Source: Neoluteolibacter marinus (GTDB taxonomy: Bacteria > Verrucomicrobiota > Verrucomicrobiia > Verrucomicrobiales > Akkermansiaceae). From it: DNA of 46,601 nucleotides. Within the stretch, counting starts at the first letter, position 1. Each line of letters begins with the position of its first letter. Positions 23,567 through 31,959 of this stretch are shown here, piece by piece. The stretch is from assembly GCF_014904755.1 (NCBI RefSeq), contig NZ_JACZFQ010000126.1, positions 1-46,601 of the forward strand. The letters are read 5' to 3'. The position numbers and the translations under genes were made by a program. Below the pieces are notes generated by a model, which had not been told where the DNA came from, did no database searches, and saw only the letters and a program-made list of their open reading frames with translations.

Positions 23567-24546
23567 GAACCCGCATCATCATCATCCTGATCCTCATCGC
23601 CGTCTCGACCGGCGGCTGGCACTTCTACGACAAATACCGGGTCGAACACGCGCCGCTGGTGCTCCACGGCAACGTCGACATCCGCGGCGTCGACCTCGGC
23701 TTCCGCGTGGCCGGACGCATCGGGACGATGCTCGTCGACGAGGGCGACGCGGTGAAAGCCGGCGATCTGATCGCCCGTCTCGACGACGAGCCCTACCGCC
23801 GCGATCTCGACCAGGCCGAAGCCGCCCTCGCGCTCGCCAAGGCGGATCTCGACCTCAAGCAAGCCGGCTACCGGCCGGAGGAAATCGAGCAGGCGCGGGC
23901 GCAACTCAACCGCAACCAGGTCACCGCCTCGAACGCCAGGAGGGTCTATGAACGGCAGGCCGCGCTGGTGGAATCGAGCGGCGTTTCCCGGCAGTCGTTC
24001 GAAAACGCCGAAGCCGCGCTGCACGAGGCCGAACAGCAGGTGAAGGTCGCCGAAGCCTCGCTCAAGAACCTCGAGGCCGGATTCCGCCGCGAAGAAATCG
24101 CCGCCGCCGCGGCCAGCCTGGCCCAGGCCGAAGCCGCCGTGGAGCTGGCGAAGATCCGCCTGGCCGACACCGGGCTGAAGAGCCCGTCCGACGGTATTGT
24201 CATCACCCGGGCGGTCGAAGCGGGCGCCATCGTCCAGGCCGGCGCAACCGTGATGTCGCTTTCCCTCGAGGATCCGGTCTGGGTCCGCGCCTATGTCCAC
24301 GAACCCGACCTCGGCAAGTTCCCGCCGGGCACCAAGGTCACGCTGGTCACCGACAGCCGGCCGGACCAGCCCTATCACGGCACCGTCGGCTTCGTCTCGC
24401 CGCGCGCCGAGTTCACGCCGAAGTCGGTCGAAACCGAAGAGCTGCGGACCTCGCTGGTCTACCGCATGCGGGTCGTGGTGGCCGACAGCGACGGCGCCCT
24501 CCGCCAGGGCATGCCGGTCACCCTTTCCCTCGACGAGGCACGCTGA
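23563..24546 (+). CDS. ybhG: HlyD-family membrane-fusion adaptor of the ABC-2 exporter
   Basis: This 327-aa protein has an N-terminal membrane anchor (IIIILILIAVSTGGWHF) and a typical membrane-fusion layout. The biotinyl-lipoyl half-motif VAGRIGTMLVDEGDAVKAGDLIARLDD comes first, then a long alpha-helical coiled coil (about 85-205, Ala/Glu/Gln rich), the returning lipoyl half (LKSPSDGIVITRAVEAGAIVQAGA), and a beta-barrel (VWVRAYVHEPDLGKFPPG). It would span the periplasm and link the ABC permeases to an outer-membrane channel, which is not encoded beside it. Its ATG overlaps the regulator stop by 4 bp, and its own stop overlaps the ATPase start by 1 bp, indicating tight translational coupling. 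Confidence 0.9.
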   Translation: MRTRIIIILILIAVSTGGWHFYDKYRVEHAPLVLHGNVDIRGVDLGFRVAGRIGTMLVDEGDAVKAGDLIARLDDEPYRRDLDQAEAALALAKADLDLKQAGYRPEEIEQARAQLNRNQVTASNARRVYERQAALVESSGVSRQSFENAEAALHEAEQQVKVAEASLKNLEAGFRREEIAAAAASLAQAEAAVELAKIRLADTGLKSPSDGIVITRAVEAGAIVQAGATVMSLSLEDPVWVRAYVHEPDLGKFPPGTKVTLVTDSRPDQPYHGTVGFVSPRAEFTPKSVETEELRTSLVYRMRVVVADSDGALRQGMPVTLSLDEAR

Positions 24547-26267
24547 TGTCCCGGGTCGTGGTCAACTTCCGCGACGTGACCAAGACCTTCAAGGGCATGG
24601 AGGTCCCGGCGCTGGACGCGGTCTCGGGTGAAATCCGCACCGGCCTCATCACCGGCCTCGCCGGGCCCGACGGCGCGGGCAAGACCACCTTGCTGCGGCT
24701 CATCGCCGGGCTGATGGAACCCGACCGCGGCGAGCTGCGGACGCTCGACCTCGATCCCATCCGCGACGCCGCCGGGATCCGCGGCGAGGTCGGCTACATG
24801 CCGCAGAAGTTCGGGCTCTACGAGGACCTGACGGTGCTGGAAAATCTCACCCTGCAGGCGGACCTCCGACATGTCACCGGGACCGAGCGCGAGGAGTCCT
24901 TCGAGCGGCTGCTGACCTTCACCGACCTCAAGAAATTCACCGGCCGCTTCGCGGGCAAGCTCTCCGGCGGCATGAAGCAGAAGCTCGGCCTCGCCTGCGC
25001 GCTGTTGGGGACGCCGAAGCTGCTCCTGCTGGACGAGCCGGGCGTCGGCGTCGACCCGATCTCCCGCCGCGAGCTGTGGCGCATGGTCGAGGAACTGGTC
25101 GGCCAAGGCATCGCCGTGGTCTGGAGCACCGCCTACCTCGACGAAGCCGAACTCTGCGGCACCACCCTGGTCCTCAACGAGGGCAAGTTGATCTTCGACG
25201 GCACCCCGGCCGACATCGCCCGGCCGCTGGAGGGACGTTGCTTCCACCTCCGCGACCCGGGGGAAGGCAAGCGGCGGCTGCTCACCAGGGCCCTGGTCCG
25301 CGACGAGACCAGCGACGGCACCATCCAGGGCCACAACCTGCGGCTGACCTTCCGGCCCGGCACCGCGCCCTTCCCGCCCGGCGAAATCGGCGCCGGCCCG
25401 GACGCCGACTGGAAGCCGGTCAAGCCGCGCTTCGAAGATGCCTTCATCGACCTGTTAGGTGGCGGCCCGCCCGGGGAGTCGGCCCTTGCCGCCCATACCA
25501 AGGAAATCCCGCTCGACGGCGAAACCGTGATCGAGGCGCGCGACCTGACCAAGACCTTCGGCGACTTCACCGCCACCGACCGGGTCAGCTTCGCAGTCAA
25601 GCGCGGCGAGATCTACGGCCTGCTCGGTCCGAACGGCGCCGGCAAATCGACCACCTTCAAGATGATGTGCGGCCTCCTGGTCCCCACTTCCGGCACCGCC
25701 ACGGTCGTCGGACTCGACCTCCGCCACAGCGCCGGCAAGGCCCGCCAGCGGCTCGGCTACATGGCCCAGAAGTTCTCGCTCTACGGCAACCTCAGCGTCG
25801 CCCAGAACCTCGCCTTCTTCTCCGGAATCTACGGGATCCACAACAGCAAGCAGCGCTCACGGATCCGGGACATGACCGAAATCTTCCACCTCGGGCCCTT
25901 CCTCAACGCGAAGACGGACTCGCTCTCGCTCGGCTACAAGCAGCGCCTCGCGCTGGCCTGCGCGGTGATGCACGAGCCCGACATCCTGTTCCTGGACGAG
26001 CCGACCTCCGGCGTCGATCCGGTCACCCGCCGCGAGTTCTGGACCCACATCAACGGGCTGGTCGAGCGCGGCGTGACGGTGATGGTCACGACCCACTTCA
26101 TGGACGAGGCGGAGTACTGCGACCGCATCGGCCTGGTCTTCCGCGGACAGCTCATCGCCAACGGAACACCCGACGAACTGAAGGCGAGCGTCGCCACCCG
26201 CGACGACCCCGACCCGACCATGGAAGACGCCTTCATCGCGCTGGTTACCGGAAAGGAGGGCACGTGA
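24546..26267 (+). CDS. ybhF: Fused double ABC ATPase (YbhF-type) of the ABC-2 exporter
   Basis: The protein is 573 aa with two complete nucleotide-binding domains in tandem. NBD1 has Walker A GPDGAGKT (40-47), Q-loop MPQKFGLYED, signature LSGGM (139-143) and Walker B LLLLDE (159-164). Its H-loop position reads WSTAYLDEAE, with no His. NBD2 has GPNGAGKS (361-368), a divergent signature LSLGY (460-464), ILFLDE (480-485) and H-loop VTTHFMDEAE with His517. In a head-to-tail dimer, NBD1 Walker A/H-loop pairs with the NBD2 signature, so the two defects fall in the same site, leaving one canonical site. It powers drug-type efflux through the two permeases that follow. Confidence 0.92.
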   Translation: MSRVVVNFRDVTKTFKGMEVPALDAVSGEIRTGLITGLAGPDGAGKTTLLRLIAGLMEPDRGELRTLDLDPIRDAAGIRGEVGYMPQKFGLYEDLTVLENLTLQADLRHVTGTEREESFERLLTFTDLKKFTGRFAGKLSGGMKQKLGLACALLGTPKLLLLDEPGVGVDPISRRELWRMVEELVGQGIAVVWSTAYLDEAELCGTTLVLNEGKLIFDGTPADIARPLEGRCFHLRDPGEGKRRLLTRALVRDETSDGTIQGHNLRLTFRPGTAPFPPGEIGAGPDADWKPVKPRFEDAFIDLLGGGPPGESALAAHTKEIPLDGETVIEARDLTKTFGDFTATDRVSFAVKRGEIYGLLGPNGAGKSTTFKMMCGLLVPTSGTATVVGLDLRHSAGKARQRLGYMAQKFSLYGNLSVAQNLAFFSGIYGIHNSKQRSRIRDMTEIFHLGPFLNAKTDSLSLGYKQRLALACAVMHEPDILFLDEPTSGVDPVTRREFWTHINGLVERGVTVMVTTHFMDEAEYCDRIGLVFRGQLIANGTPDELKASVATRDDPDPTMEDAFIALVTGKEGT

Positions 26268-27391
26268 AGAATCTGTCGTTCCGCCGCCTGCGGGCGCTCT
26301 GCTGGAAGGAGACGCTGCAGATTTTCCGCGACCCCAGTAGCAACCTGATCGCCTTCGTGCTGCCGATGGTGATGATGTTCGTCTTCGGTTTCGGCATCAA
26401 CCTCGACTCCTCGGTGCTGCGGATCGGCCTGCTCGACGAGGCCAGCGGCACCGAGTCCAACGGCTTCGCCCGGGCCCTCGAGGCCTCGCCCTGGCTCGAG
26501 GTCCACCGCTACGAGACCCGCGCCGGCCTCGGGCACGACATCACCGAATCGAAGATCCGCGGCTTCGTGATCATTCCCCCCGACTTCTCCCGCCGCCTCA
26601 AGGATCCCTCCGGCACCGCACCGGTGCAGGTGGTCGCCGACGGTTCGGAGCCGAACATCGCCCAGTTCGTCGGCTCATACGTGAACGGAGTCTGGCAAAG
26701 CTGGCTGCAACAGGACTTCGCGGACCGGGGGAAGGAGTTGAAGCGCGAGATCGCCCTCGAGCCTCGCTACTGGTTCAACCCGTCCGCCCAAAGCCGGAAC
26801 TTCCTGATCCCCGGATCGATCACCGTGATCATGACCGTCATCGGCGCGCTGCTGACCTCGCTGGTGGTCGCCCGCGAGTGGGAACGCGGGACGATGGAGG
26901 CCCTGCTCGCCTCGCCGGTCAGCCGTGCCGAGCTGCTGCTCAGCAAGATCATCCCCTACTACCTGCTCGGCATGTTCTCGCTGTTGCTTTGCGCCGCCAC
27001 CGCCCGCTGGCTGCTCGGGGTGCCGTTCCGGGGTTCGATCCTCGCCCTCTGTGTCGTCGGCACCTTCTTCCTGCTCAGCGTGCTCGGCATCGGCCTGGCG
27101 ATCTCCACCGGGATGCGAAACCAGTTCAACGCCGCCCAAGCCGCACTGAACGCCGCCTTCCTGCCGGCGATGATGCTGTCGGGCTTCGTCTACGAGATCT
27201 CCAGTATGCCGGCCTTCCTGCGCGGCGTCACCCACCTCATCCCGGCGCGCTACTTCGTCTCCTCCATCCAGACGATCTTCCAGGCCGGCTCGCTGTGGAA
27301 GGTCCTGCTGCCCGATATCCTCGCGCTGATGCTTTCCTCCGCCTTCTTCCTCGGCCTCACCGCCCGGCTGACCAAACGCCGCATGGACTGA
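26264..27391 (+). CDS. ybhS: ABC-2 permease subunit (YbhS-type)
   Basis: The protein has 375 aa from a GTG at 26264 with a strong AAGGAGG at 26253-26259, the best ribosome binding site in the operon. It overlaps the ATPase stop by 4 bp. Topology is classic ABC-2: one N-terminal membrane helix (IAFVLPMVMMFVFGFGI), a large extracytoplasmic domain (about 45-180, NLDSSVLRIGLLDEASG onward), then five helices including the VVAREWERGTMEALLASPVSRAELLLSK loop characteristic of this family. It pairs with the next gene to form a heterodimeric transmembrane core, fed by the double ATPase and extended by the HlyD adaptor. Confidence 0.92.
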   Translation: MKNLSFRRLRALCWKETLQIFRDPSSNLIAFVLPMVMMFVFGFGINLDSSVLRIGLLDEASGTESNGFARALEASPWLEVHRYETRAGLGHDITESKIRGFVIIPPDFSRRLKDPSGTAPVQVVADGSEPNIAQFVGSYVNGVWQSWLQQDFADRGKELKREIALEPRYWFNPSAQSRNFLIPGSITVIMTVIGALLTSLVVAREWERGTMEALLASPVSRAELLLSKIIPYYLLGMFSLLLCAATARWLLGVPFRGSILALCVVGTFFLLSVLGIGLAISTGMRNQFNAAQAALNAAFLPAMMLSGFVYEISSMPAFLRGVTHLIPARYFVSSIQTIFQAGSLWKVLLPDILALMLSSAFFLGLTARLTKRRMD

Positions 27392-27392
27392 C

Positions 27393-28505
27393 ATGAACTT
27401 CCTCCTCCGCATCCGCGCCCTGGTGATCAAGGAGCTGCAATCGCTGTTCGGCGACCCGTCGAGCCGCGCCCTGCTGGTGATGCCGGTGGTCCTGCAAACG
27501 CTGCTGTTCCCGTGGGCGGCCACGCTCGAGGTCGAGAACGCCTCGATGGCCATCTACAACCGCGACACCGGCGCGGCCTCGACCGAATTGGTCCAGCGCT
27601 TCACCCGCTCCGCCGCCTTCACCGACATCGTGCCGGTGCACAGCCAGGGTGAAATGGAGAACGCGATCGAAACCCGCAAGGCGATGCTCGCGGTCAGCTT
27701 CCCCGAGGACTTTTCGCGCAAGCTCGCCGCCGGAGAGACCGCCCCGGTGCAGGTGCTGATGGACGGCCGCCGCTCGAACGGCGCACAGATCGCCTTCAGC
27801 TACCTGCAAGGCATGGTGGAGGGCTACATGAAGGACCGCGCCGAACTGGCCGGCAGGCACCTGCCGTCGGAAGTCGTCACCCGCTACTGGTTCAACCCGA
27901 ACCTCGACTTCAAGCACTTCATCCTGCCGAACCTGGTGGCCATCATCACCACCATCGGCGCCCTCATCCTCACCGCCCTGTCGGTCGCCCGCGAGCGCGA
28001 GCAGGGCACCTTCGACCAGCTGATGGTCTCGCCCCTCAACCCGGAGATGGTGATGATCGGCAAGGCGGTACCGGCGATGATCGTCGCCTTCTTCCAGGCC
28101 ACCCTCATCCTCTGCGCCGCGGTCTTCCTCTACCACGTGCCCTTCCGCGGCAGCCTGCTGCTCCTCTATCTCGGCATGTTCTTCTACAGCCTCTCGCTGG
28201 TCGGCGTCGGCCTGCTGATCTCCTCGCTCTGCAGCACCCAGCAACAGGCCTTCCTCGGTGCCTTCACCTTCATGATGCCGGCGATGATGCTGTCCGGCTT
28301 CACCTCACCGGTGGAGAACATGCCGCACTGGCTGCAGGTCGCGACCTGGCCAAACCCGGTCCGCCATTTCATCGAGATCGTGAAGGAAGTGTTCCTCAAG
28401 GACGCCTCGCCGGAGCGGTTCCTCCACCTGATCGTCCCGCTGATGGTCATCGGTTTCTTCACGCTCAGCGCCGCCGCGGTGATGTTCCACCGCAAGTCAG
28501 CCTGA
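27393..28505 (+). CDS. ybhR: ABC-2 permease subunit (YbhR-type)
   Basis: This 370-aa protein is colinear with the preceding permease. It has a first membrane helix (LLVMPVVLQTLLFPWAATLEV), a soluble extracytoplasmic domain including KAMLAVSFPEDFSRKLAAGE, and five C-terminal helices with the family loop LSVAREREQGTFDQLMVSPLNPEMVMIGK. MLSGFTSPVENMPHWLQ is the usual YbhR/YbhS-type extracellular re-entrant segment. It starts 1 bp after the ybhS stop, closing a five-gene cecR-ybhGFSR-type operon with no gap over 1 bp. The substrates of related systems include antibiotics and other toxic small molecules; the substrate here is unknown. Confidence 0.92.
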   Translation: MNFLLRIRALVIKELQSLFGDPSSRALLVMPVVLQTLLFPWAATLEVENASMAIYNRDTGAASTELVQRFTRSAAFTDIVPVHSQGEMENAIETRKAMLAVSFPEDFSRKLAAGETAPVQVLMDGRRSNGAQIAFSYLQGMVEGYMKDRAELAGRHLPSEVVTRYWFNPNLDFKHFILPNLVAIITTIGALILTALSVAREREQGTFDQLMVSPLNPEMVMIGKAVPAMIVAFFQATLILCAAVFLYHVPFRGSLLLLYLGMFFYSLSLVGVGLLISSLCSTQQQAFLGAFTFMMPAMMLSGFTSPVENMPHWLQVATWPNPVRHFIEIVKEVFLKDASPERFLHLIVPLMVIGFFTLSAAAVMFHRKSA

Positions 28506-28685
28506 TCTGCCGCGGGGTTCCGGAAGCCCGTTTACGCCGCCCCACTGCGAATCTACCCCAACGCGGAAAAGACTACCCGCTTGGCTAGCTAGGCGGTCGC
28601 GCCGGCGCTTGATAGCTTCCGCGGCTCCATGGCCCGTTATCCCGGGCCTGAACGCGGATCGCCGCTTCGCCAAACCCAACTCCCC

Positions 28686-29618
28686 ATGAAACCCACACCT
28701 ACCCGCCTGGCCCTCGCCGCCGCCCTCTTGTTCCCTGTCAACCTGCAGGGTGCCATCCTTATCCAGGAACTCTTCGACAACGCCGGCGCGGACATTCCCA
28801 TCGCCGGCCAAGGTGGCACCGGTTCGTCGATCGGACTGACCGGAACCTGGTCGGATCCCGGCATCGGCGGAATGACCACGGCAAACAACTTCAACGTCGA
28901 GGACGCCGCCCCGGGCCTTCCCGGGCTGCCGTCGAATGCCGGCGCGAACGGTGGTGTTTGGCGTGCCGGCGGCGCTGACTGGAACACCGGCATCTACACG
29001 ACCATCGGCCTGACCTCCGCGGTCGATTTCTCGGTCACCGGGACCCTTTATTTCAGTGTCCGCCTCAACAACGGGGGTGACACCTCGATGGGCATCGGGC
29101 TTGCCAACGGGAGCGCCGGATCCTCCGAGTTCGTCGGTGCCGGCCTCACCTGGAACACCGCCACCTCACTGGGTTCACAAGACGCGGCAAACGCCGCCTA
29201 CATCAGCCATGGCACCCTGGGCCAGGATCTCGACGGGAACAACGACGGTCCCTACGCCATCCAGGCCAGCGAAGCGGCGGGCGGCATCAACGGCCCCACC
29301 CTGCTCGTCGGGCAGATCATGATCAGCGCGACCGGCGATGACCTGATCCGGATCATGCGCTACGGCTCCGGTGAGTCCATCGCCACCAATCCCGCCGCTG
29401 TTTCGTGGCTGGCTTCGTCCGCCTTTGACAGCAACATGGCCGCCGACCACCTGCTGCTGTGGCTCAATGGCAACGGCAATGGTGAACTCGACGCGATCCG
29501 CTTCGGCGAATCCTGGTCCGATGTTACGGGGGTGCCGGAACCAACTGCACCCGCGCTTCTCGCCTTGGGAGCAATCGCCGGCTTCCGTCGCCGGCGGCAT
29601 CAGCGGTCGATCCATTGA
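28686..29618 (+). CDS. PEP-CTERM-anchored secreted protein
   Basis: The protein has 310 aa from the ATG of MKPTPTRLALAAALLF, which begins a signal peptide ending near LQGA. The mature region is a Gly/Ser/Asn-rich, beta-sandwich-like sequence with no Cys, typical of PEP-CTERM substrates. The C-terminus has VPEPTAPALLALGAIAGFRRRR: a VPEP motif, a short hydrophobic stretch and an Arg cluster. This is the exosortase-recognised sorting signal of the Verrucomicrobia/Planctomycetes kind. The protein is therefore exported, processed by an exosortase, and probably placed at the outer surface. No exosortase gene is in this window. The body function is unknown. The 180 bp upstream contain no recognised promoter. 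Confidence 0.88.
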   Translation: MKPTPTRLALAAALLFPVNLQGAILIQELFDNAGADIPIAGQGGTGSSIGLTGTWSDPGIGGMTTANNFNVEDAAPGLPGLPSNAGANGGVWRAGGADWNTGIYTTIGLTSAVDFSVTGTLYFSVRLNNGGDTSMGIGLANGSAGSSEFVGAGLTWNTATSLGSQDAANAAYISHGTLGQDLDGNNDGPYAIQASEAAGGINGPTLLVGQIMISATGDDLIRIMRYGSGESIATNPAAVSWLASSAFDSNMAADHLLLWLNGNGNGELDAIRFGESWSDVTGVPEPTAPALLALGAIAGFRRRRHQRSIH

Positions 29619-29724
29619 CGCACAGGAGCAAGGGCCCCGGAAGGACCACTGAATCCGGGTCCGCCGCCGGCTACCCCGATCAGCGGAATTGCCAAATTCC
29701 CCTCGTTCGCTTCACTGGCCCGAC

Positions 29725-30735
29725 ATGAAACCTGCTGCATTGCTCTTGCTCCTGCCCGCCCTCGCCTTCGCCCACCCCGATCACGGGACCGAGCCGGGCA
29801 AGGACATCGACACCGCCGTCCGCACCGGCAACGGAGCCTGGCAATACGAGGCCGTCCCGCACTGGGGCGAACTGCCCGACGGCAAGAACGTCGGCCCGAC
29901 CCACGGCGGCGTGGTCATCGACCCGAAGACCGGCAACATCTACGTCTCGACCGACGCGCCGCACGGCATCCTCGTCTATCAGCCCGACGGCAAGGCGCTG
30001 CCCGCCATCGCCCCGGAATGCCAGGGCTTCCACGCCATGGCCGTGCGCGAGGAGGAAGGCCAAACCGTGATCTACGGCGCCCAGCTCGCCGGCCCGAAGG
30101 CACTGCGGGTGTGCAAGATCGACACTACCGGCAAGCAGCTCCTTGAAATCTCCCAGGCCACCGCCGGCGACCTCCAGGGCGGTTGGGGCGGGCTCACCGC
30201 CGTGGCGGTCGCACCCGACGGCAGCATCTTCTGCTCGATGGGCTACGGCGCCCAGTTCATCCACAAGTTCGACGCCGCCGGCAAGCACCTCAAGACCTTC
30301 GGCGGTAGCGGCAAGGGTGACGGCCAGACCGACAGAAGCCACGGGCTCGCCATCGACACCCGCTTCGGCGAACCGCGCCTGCTGGTCTGCGACCGCGAAA
30401 ACCGCCGCCTCGTCCACTTCGACCTCGAGGGCAATTGGATCGGCGTCCACGCCACCCACCTGCGCCGCCCCTGCAGCGTCTCGATCCTCGGCGACCACCT
30501 CGCCGTCGCCGAGCTTGAGGCCCGCGTCACCATCCTCGACAAGTCCGGCACTCCGGTCGCCTTCCTCGGCGACAACCCGAACCGCGACCAGTGGGCCAAG
30601 TTCCCGATCCCGCTCGACCAGATGCACCTCGGCATCTTCACCTCGCCCCACGGCCTGTCCTTCGACAAGGACGGCAACCTCTACGTCCAGGACTGGAACC
30701 AGTCCGGCCGGGTGACGAAGTTGCAGAAACTGTGA
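29725..30735 (+). CDS. Secreted NHL-repeat (six-bladed beta-propeller) protein
   Basis: The protein has 336 aa from the ATG of MKPAALLLLLPALAFA, a signal peptide cleaved before HPDHG. The mature part is an NHL-type propeller. Blades are marked by repeated strand pairs such as GGVVIDPKTGNIYVSTDAPHGILVY, LTAVAVAPDGSIFCSMGYGAQFIHKFD, SHGLAIDTRFGEPRLLVCDRENRRLVHF and SPHGLSFDKDGNLYVQDWNQSGRV. The His-rich start of the mature protein (HPDHG) could bind metal (inference). Related proteins include peptidyl-glycine alpha-amidating-lyase-like propellers and generic binding scaffolds. No catalytic set can be assigned from sequence. Confidence 0.85.
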   Translation: MKPAALLLLLPALAFAHPDHGTEPGKDIDTAVRTGNGAWQYEAVPHWGELPDGKNVGPTHGGVVIDPKTGNIYVSTDAPHGILVYQPDGKALPAIAPECQGFHAMAVREEEGQTVIYGAQLAGPKALRVCKIDTTGKQLLEISQATAGDLQGGWGGLTAVAVAPDGSIFCSMGYGAQFIHKFDAAGKHLKTFGGSGKGDGQTDRSHGLAIDTRFGEPRLLVCDRENRRLVHFDLEGNWIGVHATHLRRPCSVSILGDHLAVAELEARVTILDKSGTPVAFLGDNPNRDQWAKFPIPLDQMHLGIFTSPHGLSFDKDGNLYVQDWNQSGRVTKLQKL

Positions 30736-30751
30736 GCGGATTTTCGCGTTT

Positions 30752-30777
30752 CGCCGGACCCGCGCTAGGGTCCGGCG
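30752..30777 (+). promoter_or_regulatory. Strong hairpin ending 2 bases before the DUF5069 start codon
   Basis: CGCCGGACCC (30752-30761) and GGGTCCGGCG (30768-30777) form a perfect 10-bp stem with the loop GCGCTA. Only CC separates it from the ATG at 30780, so the stem covers the whole region where a ribosome binding site should be. There is no T-run, so simple termination of the upstream gene is unlikely. It may restrict translation of the DUF5069 gene or act as an mRNA end or processing signal. Confidence 0.45.
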
Positions 30778-30779
30778 CC

Positions 30780-31229
30780 ATGAATGAAACGCTGAAATCC
30801 CTCGCCCCCGATCTCTCCACGGACGTCCCGCGCAGCCCGCGGGCCACGCTCGGCGGCTACGTCATCGCCGGCCGCACCCTCGACAAGTGCCGCGCGGTGC
30901 TCGCCGGCACGGCGGGCGAGTATCACTTCGATTGTCCGCTCGACCGCTTGTTCTTCGACTTCACCGGGATCAGCTCGGATGCCTTCAAGTCCAAGGTCGC
31001 CGGCGGCGCGACGGACGAGGAAATGGGCGCCTGGATCAAGGAGCTCACGGCCCGGAAGAAGGACATCGACATCATCAAGTGGAACAACGACCTGCGCGGC
31101 AAGCGGCTCTGCGAGATGCCGGACGAATTGCAGGCCTTTCTCGAGGGATACATCGAGGAGTTCGTCCCGAAACACCGGCCGGTCTATGTCTGGTTCGACG
31201 TCTACGACCTCGAGGAGGGCCGCCTCTGA
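30780..31229 (+). CDS. DUF5069 family protein
   Basis: This 149-aa cytoplasmic protein has no signal peptide. Its sequence (PRATLGGYVIAGRTLDKCRAVL, EYHFDCPLDRLFFDFTGI, IKWNNDLRGKRLCEMPDELQAFLEGYIEEF) matches the DUF5069 family, small alpha-helical proteins found across Verrucomicrobia and Planctomycetes, of unknown function. I chose the ATG at 30780 because 63 upstream in-frame codons overlap the propeller gene in another frame and are not family-like. It follows the propeller gene by 44 bp of hairpin sequence. Confidence 0.82.
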   Translation: MNETLKSLAPDLSTDVPRSPRATLGGYVIAGRTLDKCRAVLAGTAGEYHFDCPLDRLFFDFTGISSDAFKSKVAGGATDEEMGAWIKELTARKKDIDIIKWNNDLRGKRLCEMPDELQAFLEGYIEEFVPKHRPVYVWFDVYDLEEGRL

Positions 31230-31290
31230 CCGTCACCATTTTCAGATGGCGCTGACGCCGGTGCGCACTCATGTTGCCCTTGATATGGCC

Positions 31291-31692
31291 ATGAAAACGC
31301 TCCTCCGCTTCCTGCTGCCCGCCCTCCTTCCGATCGCCATCGGTGCCTTGACCGGCTGTGCCGGCATGGGTGCCTCCAGCACCGAACCCATGCTTTCCGC
31401 CTCCGGCTTCCGGGTGAAGAAGCCGGAGAATACCACCCAGCAACAGCTCTACGACCAGCTGCCGCCCTACAAGATCCAGCGCGGCGAATACCAGGGGAAG
31501 ATCTTCTACGCCTACAAGGACGAGAAGCAGGGCGTCGCCTACGTGGGAAACGAAGACGCCTACCAGCAGTACCAGAAGCTCGCCACCGAGAAGAGCATTG
31601 CCCGCGCCCAGTACGAGGCCGCGCAGATGCAGCAGGACATGGCGTATCGTTGGTACGGCGCCTACTATCCGCGCGGCTACTACCGCTACTAA
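31291..31692 (+). CDS. Tyrosine-rich outer-membrane lipoprotein, hypothetical
   Basis: The protein has 133 aa from the ATG of MKTLLRFLLPALLP. A canonical lipobox LTGC (20-23) predicts lipidation at Cys23. The mature part (RVKKPENTTQQQLYDQLPPYKIQRGEYQGKIFYAYKDEKQGVAYVGNEDAYQQYQKL, positions about 37-95) is rich in Tyr, Gln and Lys. It ends with a striking Tyr/Arg cluster (AYRWYGAYYPRGYYRY), which could pack on other aromatic surfaces or on glycans (inference). No catalytic motif is seen. It is co-oriented with the DUF5069 gene, 61 bp away. I see no known family. Confidence 0.75.
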   Translation: MKTLLRFLLPALLPIAIGALTGCAGMGASSTEPMLSASGFRVKKPENTTQQQLYDQLPPYKIQRGEYQGKIFYAYKDEKQGVAYVGNEDAYQQYQKLATEKSIARAQYEAAQMQQDMAYRWYGAYYPRGYYRY

Positions 31693-31959
31693 AGTCGAGC
31701 GTCGACAGGTCCATCGAGGGGCAGTGGACCCGCCCCAAGGGGAATCAAGCGGCGGCGTTCCGCGCGTTCCTTCGCGACCCCGGGGATCGAGACCGAGATC
31801 GCCGGCCATCCGCCGGCATTGGAATGACGGGCATTCAATGGGATCTCTCTCGGATTCCCAAATGGTTAACGCCATTTAACCGTTAGGTGGATTATTGACT
31901 TTCATTGAATTCTTAAGTCAACGTGGAGGGTCGCCATCACACTTACATGTCCCACACCC
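31693..31959. other. 267-bp intergenic region with an AT-rich promoter-like island
   Basis: No gene is supported here. The first half is GC-rich and includes a GCCGGC hairpin (31801-31817, with the loop CATCC). The second half (about 31845-31925) is distinctly AT-rich, contains nested inverted repeats and a TTGACT hexamer, and precedes the FG-GAP gene. It is the best candidate for that gene's promoter. Confidence 0.5.
31860..31921 (+). promoter_or_regulatory. AT-rich island with overlapping inverted repeats upstream of the FG-GAP gene
   Basis: AAATGG (31860-31865) can pair with CCATTT (31872-31877). The overlapping GGTTAA (31864-31869) can pair with TTAACC (31876-31881), so the two stems exclude each other. 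A further inverted repeat TTGACTT (31895-31901) / AAGTCAA (31915-31921) follows, whose left arm is also a good -35 hexamer; a matching -10 is poor. This looks like a promoter with one or two operator sites rather than a terminator. The bound factor is unknown. Confidence 0.4.

Noticed and set aside
28560-28630. Sigma-54-like promoter before the PEP-CTERM gene
   Set aside because: TTGGCTAGC... has a GG but no GC at the required -12 spacing; CTAGCTAG is a short palindrome likely by chance.
29692-29707. Short inverted repeat GGAATT/AATTCC before the propeller gene
   Set aside because: The stem is only 6 bp with a 4-nt loop and neither a T-run nor an operator context; expected by chance at this scale.
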